From NCBI GenBank assembly GCA_963169175.1, contig CAUJFK010000323.1, positions 1-12,314 on the forward strand: 12,314 nt of DNA. The letters are read 5' to 3'. A model generated the notes under the pieces. That model saw only the letters and a list, made by a program, of their open reading frames with translations, was not told the DNA's origin and did not search any database. Shown here one piece after another: positions 5,621-12,314 of the stretch (positions within the stretch are counted from its first letter, which is position 1; each line of letters opens with the position of its first letter). This DNA is from Acidobacteriota bacterium. GTDB lineage: Bacteria; Acidobacteriota; Blastocatellia; Pyrinomonadales; Pyrinomonadaceae. The position numbers and the translations under genes were made by a program.

Positions 5621-7411
5621 TTGGGAGCCAGAAATAACAACGGATTTTCACAGAACGGACACAAAGCTGCCGACGGCGGCAAGCTGATCGTCTTGACCGC
5701 TCCTTTGACCGAGTCTATCGACCATGCCGGCTATTTTATTCAGATGGCGATGGCCTCGCTGCCCGTCTGGCTGGAATGGATCCTCGACCGCAAGTATCCG
5801 GAATGGCGAACTGTTGAGCACAATCCCGACAGGTCAGCGAAGTATATGCCCGCGGGCGTGCGCCTGGTCGAGAAATCCCTTCAGCGTGCGTACGACAGCG
5901 GCGACATTGTTGCCTGCTTTCCCCAGGACCTTGAGAAATTCATCGGGCCGCGGACGCGCGTCGTCGGCGTTTCGACACATAATCCGCTGGGCGTAACATT
6001 TGCCGCCGGCGTTTATACATCTATATTCGGCTCGTCGAAAATGCCGATAAATTCGCATTATTCGCGGCAGCTTTTCGCCCAGATAAGATCAAATCCGCAC
6101 CGCGACAAATTTAAGGTCATCGTTGGCGGGTCCGGCGGATGGCAGATAATTCAAACGGACCTTTTTGATGAGCTTGGTGTTGATTGTGTCGTCGAAGGCC
6201 GCAGCGAATCGGACGAAACACTTGACCTTTTTGCAAAAGCCATCGCGGGTGAGGAGGTTCCGAAAGAGATCACGGTCAAACATCCGGTCGAACGCGACGC
6301 TATCATTTTTCCGGATACTCGGACGACGTTCGGAGTTGTGGAAATGACCACCGGCTGCGGCCGCAGGTGCAAGTTCTGCCTGCCCGATCTCAATCCGCAG
6401 ATCGATCTTCCGAAAGAGAAGATAATGCATGCCGTACAGGCAAACGTTCGGGAAGGGAACAAGCAGATCTCGCTTGCAACCGAAGATATGTTCATCTGGG
6501 GCCAGGTTCATACTGACACGCCGTTCTATTTTCCGAACCGCGAGGCGTTGCTCGACCTGTACAGCGATGTGGTCAACACGCCGGGGGTCGAACAGCATGT
6601 GCTGAGTCATTCGACCATTGCACCGGCTGTTGTTGATCCTATTCTTATAAAGGAACTTTCGCGGATCTTGCTGCCAAAGAGCCCGATACATTTTCCATAC
6701 CTGAGCAGCCACCCCGAGAAAAAGGCGCTTGCTCCGCTGATAGGGCTTGAAACCGGCTCTGTTCGCATGGCGAAAAAAGTGATGTCGAGCAAAGGTGTGC
6801 CGTTTTCGATCGAGCATTGGCCAAGTGTTGTACTGGAAGGTTTGCGTGTTCTCAATGAAAACAACTGGTTCCCGGCGATGACGCTGATCGTCGGCAATCC
6901 GGACGAGACCGACGAGGACAACATGGCAACGCTCGACCTGATCTACGAAATGGAACGCCGCGGCCTGTTCGCCTTTTTGATCCCGTCTATCTTTACTCCT
7001 CTGCACGATACGCGGATGGAAATGGAGAAAGGCGTTACCCAAACCCGACAGCTTACGCCGCTGCAATGGCAGTTGATGATGAAGTGCTGGAAAATGAATC
7101 TGCGGCCCGGCCAATACAGCTGGTGGGGCCCGACCGCGTGGCGTATTGGGTCGATTGGTATGTGGCTATACAAACTTCGCAAGCTAAATGGGCCAAACTT
7201 TACATATCCGCTGCTGATGTTTTCGGGCGCCCTCAGCGAAAAGCGGCTTGAAAAGATGGGCAAGATCTATATGGGCCAGTCCTTGAAGACCAAAGATCGC
7301 AATGAGCTGATAGCAACGCTCAAGCCAAATCAGTTAAAGCATTTGCGCGCCGATAACGGCGGCCTGCCGGTGCGCGGACCCGAGTCCGCCATGGCGGCCG
7401 CAGCGGTATAG
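5621..7411 (+). CDS. Radical SAM protein, probable cobalamin-binding type, function unknown
   Basis: The product has 596 residues. The radical SAM cluster motif is C246-GRR-C250-KF-C253 (CxxxCxxC), preceded by GVVEMTTG. Downstream GLETGS (375-380) and LIVGNPDETDED (near 413-424) are typical of B12-binding radical SAM proteins. Residues 20-210 look like an alpha/beta N-terminal domain (VVGVSTHNPLG, VIVGGSGGW, VVEGRSES) similar in layout to cobalamin-binding domains, but the DxHxxG motif for base-off B12 binding is absent. The start is TTG at 5621, supported by GGAGGG five bases upstream, the best ribosome site in the window. The C-terminal 180 residues include a Trp/Pro-rich stretch (YSWWGPTAWR) suggesting a product-specific or membrane-near domain. 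It lies 13 bp before ppsA, so the two are probably co-transcribed. I cannot name the substrate. Confidence 0.85.
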   Translation: MGARNNNGFSQNGHKAADGGKLIVLTAPLTESIDHAGYFIQMAMASLPVWLEWILDRKYPEWRTVEHNPDRSAKYMPAGVRLVEKSLQRAYDSGDIVACFPQDLEKFIGPRTRVVGVSTHNPLGVTFAAGVYTSIFGSSKMPINSHYSRQLFAQIRSNPHRDKFKVIVGGSGGWQIIQTDLFDELGVDCVVEGRSESDETLDLFAKAIAGEEVPKEITVKHPVERDAIIFPDTRTTFGVVEMTTGCGRRCKFCLPDLNPQIDLPKEKIMHAVQANVREGNKQISLATEDMFIWGQVHTDTPFYFPNREALLDLYSDVVNTPGVEQHVLSHSTIAPAVVDPILIKELSRILLPKSPIHFPYLSSHPEKKALAPLIGLETGSVRMAKKVMSSKGVPFSIEHWPSVVLEGLRVLNENNWFPAMTLIVGNPDETDEDNMATLDLIYEMERRGLFAFLIPSIFTPLHDTRMEMEKGVTQTRQLTPLQWQLMMKCWKMNLRPGQYSWWGPTAWRIGSIGMWLYKLRKLNGPNFTYPLLMFSGALSEKRLEKMGKIYMGQSLKTKDRNELIATLKPNQLKHLRADNGGLPVRGPESAMAAAAV

Positions 7412-7424
7412 AGTCCGCGTTTCT

Positions 7425-9848
7425 ATGAATAAACCATACGTACTAGATCTCAGCCAGGTTGGAAATAAGGATGTGGCCCTCGTCGGCGGCAAATGCGCGA
7501 GTCTGGGTGAATTGTTCCGTGAATTGACGACGAAAGGCGTTCGAGCGGTGGATGGATTTTCCACGACCAGCTACGCATACGAACTGCTGCTAGAGAATGA
7601 CGGCCTCAGGAAAAAGCTCCAGAAACTGCTTAAGGGCCTGGATGTTAACGATCTGGATGCACTCGCAAGCGTCGGAAGCCAGGCGCGGCAATTGATGCTG
7701 GACGCTCCATTTCCCGCCGAGGTCCAATCCGCCATCCACGAGGCATACACGCGCCTTGGCGAACGGATCGGTAAGCGTGTGTTTGAGGTGGCCGTGCGTT
7801 CGTCCGCAACGGCTGAAGACCTGCCTGACGCTTCGTTCGCAGGCCAGCAGGACACGATCTTGAATGTCCGCGGTGAGGAAAATCTGATCCGGGCCTGTCA
7901 CGAATGCTATGCGTCATTGTGGACCGACCGAGCCATTTCCTACCGAACGGCAAAAGGGTTCGACCATTTTGATGTCGCGTTGTCGATCGGTATTCAGCCG
8001 ATGGTCCGCTCGGATGCGGCATGCTCCGGTGTTATGTTCACGCTGGATACCGAAAGCGGTTTTCGCGATGCGGTCGTGATCAATGGTGCCTGGGGACTGG
8101 GCGAAGCGGTCGTGCAGGGAATGGCTACGCCCGATGAGTGGATCGTGTACAAGCCGACGCTAAAACTGGGTTTCCGCCCGATCGTCACGCGAAAACTTGG
8201 CGTCAAAGAGGTAAAAATGGTGTTTGCCGACGACGGGGTCGGAACACAGGTCCGCGATGTGGTCGAATCGCAACGGAATCGATTTTGCCTTGCCGGTTTT
8301 GAGATATTGCAGCTGGCCCAATGGGCCTGCGAGATCGAGGACCATTACTCAGCCCTCGCCGGCCACTCTCAGCCAATGGACATCGAGTGGGCGAAAGACG
8401 GCATTACGGGAGAGTTGTTCATTCTCCAGGCGCGTCCTGAAACTGTTCATACGCAAAAGGACGGCACCTTTATCGAAACATATCGATTGACGGGTAATCA
8501 CGGCGCCCCATTGGCAAGTGGTGTCGCCGTTGGCGAAAAGATCGGCCAGGGAACGGCGCACGTGCTGCTCGATCCGGCCAAGCTCAACACCTTCAAACAA
8601 GGCGAGATCCTTGTTACGACAATGACCGATCCGGCGTGGGAACCGATCATGAAACGGGCGTCCGCGATCGTTACCGAACGCGGCGGCCGCACCTGTCATA
8701 GCGCGATCATCAGCCGCGAACTTGGTATTCCGTGCATTGTCGGCACCGGCAATGCGACGGAAATGGTCAAGAGCGGAACCGACATTACCGTTTCTTGTGC
8801 CGAAGGAGACCGCGGAAATGTTTACTACGGCAACATCGATTTTGAACTCGACCGCCGTGAGATAACCGATGACGAGCGGCCCGAGACCAAGGTTATGATG
8901 AACGTCGGCGACCCCGACCATGCGTTTGCCGTTTCGCGGATGCCGAACGACGGTGTCGGCCTGGCACGGCTTGAATTCATCATCAACAACCACATCGGCA
9001 TTCACCCGATGGCGCTTGTCAAATATCCCGATCTGAAACGCTCCGAAGACAGGGAAGCAATATCGCGCCGAATTCTGGAAGAAGACCCGAAGGAATTTTT
9101 TGTCCGTTCGGTTGCCGAGGGCGTCGGACGGATAGCCGCGGCGTTCTACCCGAAACCGGTGATCGTGCGGATGTCAGATTTCAAATCGAACGAGTACGCC
9201 ATGTTGATCGGAGGCAAGGAATTCGAGCCGATAGAAGAGAACCCGATGATCGGTTTTCGCGGAGCATCTAGATATTACGATGATCGATACCGCGCCGGGT
9301 TCCGCCTTGAATGCCTTGCACTTTGCCGTGTTCGCGATGACATGGGGCTGACAAATGTGACGCCGATGATCCCGTTCTGCCGCACCGTTGAGGAAGGCCG
9401 CCGGGTCATTGACCTGATGGCCGAATACGGCCTAAAACAGGGTGATAACGGGCTTGAGATCTACGCGATGTGCGAGCTCCCGGCGAACGTTGTGTTCGCC
9501 GACGAATTCCTGCAGGTCTTTGACGGTTATTCGATCGGGTCGAACGACCTGACGCAGCTTGCGCTTGGCCTCGATCGTGATTCTGAAATGGTCGCACATC
9601 TGTTCGACGAACGGAACGGTGCTGTCGAGAAAATGGTGGCGATGGCCATTGACGCTGCAAAGCGCAACAATAAAAAGATCGGCATCTGCGGGCAGGCGCC
9701 GTCGGATTATCCGGAATTTGCCGAGTTTTTGGTCAAACGTGGGATCAACTCGATCTCACTTAATCCGGACACCGTCATCCAAACGACTCATCATATACTC
9801 AAGACCGAAAAGGCGCTCAACAACGCCGCGGCAACGGCAAGCGAGTAA
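7425..9848 (+). CDS. ppsA: Phosphoenolpyruvate synthase (pyruvate, water dikinase)
   Basis: This 807-residue enzyme converts pyruvate, ATP and water to phosphoenolpyruvate, AMP and phosphate (EC 2.7.9.2), the entry to gluconeogenesis from C3 acids. Domains are in normal order. The N-terminal ATP-grasp-like nucleotide domain has GGKCASLGEL (21-30), VRSSATAEDLP (124-134), FAGQQDT (138-144) and GAWGLGEAVVQG (221-232). The swivelling phosphohistidine domain has TERGGRTCHSAII with catalytic H425. The C-terminal TIM-barrel has GSNDLTQLALGLDRD (705-719) and GICGQAPSD with the proton-donor cysteine C755. The length is close to the E. coli enzyme (792). All key residues are present. The ATG at 7425 has a weak ribosome site, and the gene follows the radical SAM gene by 13 bp, so it may rely on translational coupling. 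The next gene begins at the base after its stop. Confidence 0.96.
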   Translation: MNKPYVLDLSQVGNKDVALVGGKCASLGELFRELTTKGVRAVDGFSTTSYAYELLLENDGLRKKLQKLLKGLDVNDLDALASVGSQARQLMLDAPFPAEVQSAIHEAYTRLGERIGKRVFEVAVRSSATAEDLPDASFAGQQDTILNVRGEENLIRACHECYASLWTDRAISYRTAKGFDHFDVALSIGIQPMVRSDAACSGVMFTLDTESGFRDAVVINGAWGLGEAVVQGMATPDEWIVYKPTLKLGFRPIVTRKLGVKEVKMVFADDGVGTQVRDVVESQRNRFCLAGFEILQLAQWACEIEDHYSALAGHSQPMDIEWAKDGITGELFILQARPETVHTQKDGTFIETYRLTGNHGAPLASGVAVGEKIGQGTAHVLLDPAKLNTFKQGEILVTTMTDPAWEPIMKRASAIVTERGGRTCHSAIISRELGIPCIVGTGNATEMVKSGTDITVSCAEGDRGNVYYGNIDFELDRREITDDERPETKVMMNVGDPDHAFAVSRMPNDGVGLARLEFIINNHIGIHPMALVKYPDLKRSEDREAISRRILEEDPKEFFVRSVAEGVGRIAAAFYPKPVIVRMSDFKSNEYAMLIGGKEFEPIEENPMIGFRGASRYYDDRYRAGFRLECLALCRVRDDMGLTNVTPMIPFCRTVEEGRRVIDLMAEYGLKQGDNGLEIYAMCELPANVVFADEFLQVFDGYSIGSNDLTQLALGLDRDSEMVAHLFDERNGAVEKMVAMAIDAAKRNNKKIGICGQAPSDYPEFAEFLVKRGINSISLNPDTVIQTTHHILKTEKALNNAAATASE

Positions 9849-10391
9849 ATGACCGAAGCAGCCGAGAATTATATTCCGATCGATCTTGCGAAACACTTCA
9901 GGTCCCAGGCGTTTCGAGCCTGGGGTTTTACTATGGCGGTCGTCGCGGTTTGGGTGGGAGCAATTGTCTTCGCACCGGCCGCCGGCGATCTTGGTTGGGG
10001 CGTCGCTGCGCCGATCTACGGGTTTTTTAGCTACATCTGCCATCAGCTGCCCGAAAGGTCCATGCACCTTGGCACGCATCAAATGGCGGTTTGCTCACGA
10101 TGCTTTGGCGTCTATTTTGGCTTGCTGGCGGGGCTGGCCGTGTATCCTCTTTGGCGAAAGATCGATGATATCGAGCCGCTGCCGAGGTTCTGGCTGTTCC
10201 TTTCGCTTGTGCCCATCGGCATTGATTGGTCGCTGACGGTTTTCGGAATTTGGGAAAATACGCACGTTTCCAGGTTTATTACCGGGCTCATGCTCGGGGT
10301 TGCCTGTGCCACCTATATCGTTCCGGCGGTCGTCGAGATACGGCGGAACATGAGCTTGCGACGCCGGGCCGAGGCCCACTATCGCGGTTGA
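9849..10391 (+). CDS. DUF2085 family membrane protein
   Basis: The ATG directly follows the ppsA stop (TAA-ATG), which implies tight translational coupling. The 180-residue product has about four hydrophobic segments (near 26-43, 86-100, 113-131 and 143-162). It carries the DUF2085 signature: C64-H-Q-L-P-E-R-S, then C82-S-R-C85-F-G-V-Y-F-G. The conserved Cys, His and Arg residues lie near the membrane edge and suggest a metal or redox site, but no biochemical role is established that I know of. The C-terminus is arginine-rich (RRNMSLRRRAEAHYRG) and probably cytoplasmic. Neighbours suggest expression with ppsA and the radical SAM gene. Family assignment is firm; function is unknown. Confidence 0.85.
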   Translation: MTEAAENYIPIDLAKHFRSQAFRAWGFTMAVVAVWVGAIVFAPAAGDLGWGVAAPIYGFFSYICHQLPERSMHLGTHQMAVCSRCFGVYFGLLAGLAVYPLWRKIDDIEPLPRFWLFLSLVPIGIDWSLTVFGIWENTHVSRFITGLMLGVACATYIVPAVVEIRRNMSLRRRAEAHYRG

Positions 10392-10446
10392 ACTTTTGTT
10401 GACTTCTATTCGTAGAAAGAGCAAGATTGTAGCGCTGAGAACAAAT

Positions 10447-10728
10447 ATGGCATTAACGCAGGAAAAGGCTGTGGAAGAGGCCAGAAAGGATCTGGCAAAG
10501 CGGTTGAGCGTCAGTGAGAACGACGTCCGTGAAGGATCGGTCGCCAAGGTGGAATTTCCGGATATGTCGCTTGGGGCACCCGCAAACGGCGAGATGTCGG
10601 CACAGATGATCTCAACGGGTTGGAAGATCAACCTGAACGCCAAGGGGAAAAATTACGAATACCGTGCCGACAAATACCAGCTCAGGCTGAAAGATTTTGA
10701 CGGTGCAAATTACGTTATCATTTCGTAG
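10447..10728 (+). CDS. Small hypothetical protein with SLG-x-P / YEYR domain
   Basis: I choose ATG 10447 (93 residues); the frame is open from a TTG at 10396, but the extra 17 residues are basic and unlike a domain. The protein starts with a helix (QEKAVEEARKDLAKRLSVSE), then VAKVEFPDMSLGAPANGEM, then GWKINLNAKGKNYEYRADK. From memory this order, 'DLA-rl...v-x-v...WpD-x-SLGCP...Gy-x-I-x-L-x-a-x-g-x-x-YeYhtd', is common in small, often secreted proteins of cyanobacteria and other phyla with unknown function. Here the usual Cys of SLGCP is alanine (SLGAP), W is F, and no signal peptide is seen, so it is probably cytoplasmic. It lies 55 bp after the DUF2085 gene and before twin hairpins. Confidence 0.7.
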   Translation: MALTQEKAVEEARKDLAKRLSVSENDVREGSVAKVEFPDMSLGAPANGEMSAQMISTGWKINLNAKGKNYEYRADKYQLRLKDFDGANYVIIS

Positions 10729-10774
10729 AACAGGCTATTAGCCTGTTCACCACCTACAGGCTAATAGCCTGTAG
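10728..10774. repeat. Two adjacent 21-bp hairpins (CAGGCTATTAGCCTG family)
   Basis: Hairpin 1 (10728-10748) has 9-bp arms GAACAGGCT and AGCCTGTTC with loop ATT. Hairpin 2 (10754-10774) has arms CTACAGGCT and AGCCTGTAG with loop AAT. They are five bases apart. The central 15 bases of one are the reverse complement of the other, so the two can also pair with each other into one long stem. The first begins on the last base of the upstream stop codon. No T tract follows. This looks like a dispersed REP-style pair and may separate the upstream operon from the protease gene or protect the transcript end. Confidence 0.85.
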
Positions 10775-10797
10775 TACTATTTTCGGAGCAGTTATCT

Positions 10798-12222
10798 ATG
10801 AATCGCAGTAACATCTGGATACGCATCACGATCGTAGGAATTTTGGTAGTAACGGCGGCCGTTTTGGGGCAGATCCGACGTTGGCAGTCGAATCCGCTGC
10901 CGAACGTGGAGGTCGATCATTCGGCAACGCGAAAACCGAAGACGTCGGCCCGCACGCTGAAGGACGCAGAACCTGAGGTCCTCGTCCGGTTCAAACCGGG
11001 CGTTAAGCTTGCGGATATAAAAAAGATCACCGGTCGGCTGAACGACCGCGTGGAAGACAATATCGAATCGGTCCGCGGCCTGGTCGCGATCGATGACCTT
11101 GACGGTGCGGACAAGGCGGCCGTTGCCGATCAGTACAGGTCAATGACCGATCTGGTCGAGTATGCCGACACGAATGACGTCATCCAACTTGACGATCCGG
11201 CCAATACATACCGTCCGCAGGACCTGCTTGACCGTCCAAGTGACAACATTCCGAACGACCCGCATTTTGCAGAACAATGGGCGCTGAACAATATCGGCCA
11301 GGACGGCGGAAAGGCCGGGGCTGACATGAGCGCACTTCAGGCATGGACGAAAACCAAGGGAAGCCGCGAAGTGGTCGTGGCGGTACTTGATACTGGTGTT
11401 GACTACAATCATCTCGACCTTGTTTCCAATATGTGGGTCCGGCCGGACAATGTTCCGCAGTATGTCGATCAGGAACTGGGCACATACAATGATATTCAAG
11501 GCTACGATGCCGATTCGAATGTGGCCGACCCGATGGACGACAACGGCCACGGCACCCATTGCGCCGGCATTATTGGTGCGGAGGGCAACAATGGCGAAGG
11601 GGTCGCCGGTATTAACTGGAATGTGCAGGTGATGCCGTTGAAATTCCTTGGCCGCGGCGGATTTGGTTCAACAAAGGACGCGATCGAGGCGATAAATTAT
11701 GCTATCGACCGCAAACAGAAAGGTGTCAACCTTCGTGTGATAAGCGCAAGCTGGGGATCAACGCAGAATTCCAAGGCGCTCGAAGATGCTATTCGCGCCG
11801 CAGGTGAGAACGGCATCTTGTTCGTTGCCGCCGCCGGCAACAGCAGCACCGATAATGACAAGCGTCCGCATTATCCATCGAACTACAACCTCCCGAACGT
11901 TATCAGCGTAGCGGCACTTGATCGGACCGATTCGCTTGCGTCGTTCTCAAACTACGGCGTTAAGACGGTTCATGTTGCGGCACCGGGTCGTGAGATCGTT
12001 TCGACATGGCTCGGCAACGCTTATCGTGAAGCGTCCGGCACTTCGATGGCGACGCCATATGTTTCAGGCGTCGCAGCGTTGATAGTGGCGAGTGATCCAA
12101 GCATTTCGGTGGACAAACTTCGCGAGCGTGTTTTGAGATCAGTTGATAAGGTCGAATCCCTCAACGGCAAGATCGCCAGCGGCGGCAGGATAAACGCCGC
12201 AAAGGCGTTGGGTGTGAAGTAA
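10798..12222 (+). CDS. Subtilisin-like serine protease (peptidase family S8)
   Basis: The 474-residue protein has a short basic N-terminus and one hydrophobic segment (about 6-24), either a signal peptide or an anchor, so it acts outside the cytoplasm. Residues about 58-135 form a propeptide-like region (PEVLVRFKPGVKLADI... LVEYADTNDVIQ) as in many S8 precursors. The catalytic domain from about 155 holds D198 (AVLDTGVD), H251 (NGHGTHCAG), oxyanion N348 (AAAGNSS) and S416 (SGTSMATP), all intact. It ends soon after the catalytic domain, without C-terminal repeats or a sorting domain. GGAG at 10785-10788, nine bases before the ATG, supports the start. A stem-loop 30 bp past the stop probably ends the transcript. 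The likely role is general extracellular or periplasmic proteolysis; the substrate is unknown. Confidence 0.95.
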   Translation: MNRSNIWIRITIVGILVVTAAVLGQIRRWQSNPLPNVEVDHSATRKPKTSARTLKDAEPEVLVRFKPGVKLADIKKITGRLNDRVEDNIESVRGLVAIDDLDGADKAAVADQYRSMTDLVEYADTNDVIQLDDPANTYRPQDLLDRPSDNIPNDPHFAEQWALNNIGQDGGKAGADMSALQAWTKTKGSREVVVAVLDTGVDYNHLDLVSNMWVRPDNVPQYVDQELGTYNDIQGYDADSNVADPMDDNGHGTHCAGIIGAEGNNGEGVAGINWNVQVMPLKFLGRGGFGSTKDAIEAINYAIDRKQKGVNLRVISASWGSTQNSKALEDAIRAAGENGILFVAAAGNSSTDNDKRPHYPSNYNLPNVISVAALDRTDSLASFSNYGVKTVHVAAPGREIVSTWLGNAYREASGTSMATPYVSGVAALIVASDPSISVDKLRERVLRSVDKVESLNGKIASGGRINAAKALGVK

Positions 12223-12252
12223 AACACTCCGGCTGATCTGCCGTAAGAATCC

Positions 12253-12303
12253 TTAGCGGCCTCTACGTTGGAACGGTTCTGACGTAGAGGCCGCTAAAGT
12301 TTT
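12253..12303 (+). terminator. Strong stem-loop after the S8 protease gene
   Basis: TTAGCGGCCTCTACGT (12253-12268) and its exact reverse complement (12282-12297) form a perfect 16-bp stem with a 13-nt loop, followed by AGTTTTA. It lies 30 bp past the protease stop and fits a factor-independent terminator, although the T run is short. Its perfect arms would also suit a dispersed palindromic repeat. Confidence 0.75.
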
Positions 12304-12314
12304 ATGCCGAGTAG

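Noticed and set aside
6089..7114. 341-residue open frame on the - strand, inside the radical SAM gene
   Set aside because: It is antisense to a gene with clear motifs, its translation is rich in Arg/His/Phe with no domain, and it has no ribosome site. It is a codon-bias shadow.
8349..9005. 218-residue - strand open frame within ppsA
   Set aside because: It lies fully opposite the swivelling domain of ppsA, which is intact; no motif is recognisable.

Overview
The window reads as a chromosomal stretch from a bacterium with roughly 50-55% GC, compact genes and few strong Shine-Dalgarno sites. The gene mix and the many palindromic repeats between genes resemble Acidobacteriota (Blastocatellia/Pyrinomonadaceae-like). 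That placement is inference from gene style, not from a marker gene. No rRNA, tRNA, CRISPR array or complete insertion sequence is visible.

Layout. (1) The left edge holds the 3' end of a MazF/PemK-type toxin gene (+). A + strand group follows: FabG-type reductase, rhomboid protease and TrmB tRNA m7G methyltransferase. (2) After a convergent gap containing a 9-bp-unit palindrome comes a - strand group: peptide deformylase (def), a small CxxC/CxxC protein and a 7Fe-type ferredoxin. The gap between def and the small protein gene is almost wholly filled by a 135-bp element with perfect 26-bp inverted ends. (3) From a divergent promoter region a long + strand run begins: class II fructose-1,6-bisphosphatase (glpX), a 334-bp gap with a purine/pyrimidine hairpin, a radical SAM protein starting at TTG, phosphoenolpyruvate synthase (ppsA), a DUF2085 membrane protein, a small 'SLG-x-P' domain protein, twin hairpins, and a membrane-anchored or secreted subtilisin-like protease ending at a strong stem-loop.

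How the genes fit together. GlpX and PpsA are both gluconeogenic enzymes, and the low-potential ferredoxin is divergent from glpX, so central carbon metabolism is the main theme. The radical SAM gene, ppsA and the DUF2085 gene are packed with 13-bp and 0-bp gaps and are probably co-transcribed. FabG, TrmB and Def are housekeeping. I see no clearly new multi-gene system. The least explained items are the intergenic palindromes, which belong to at least four unrelated sequence families, and the radical SAM protein tied to ppsA.
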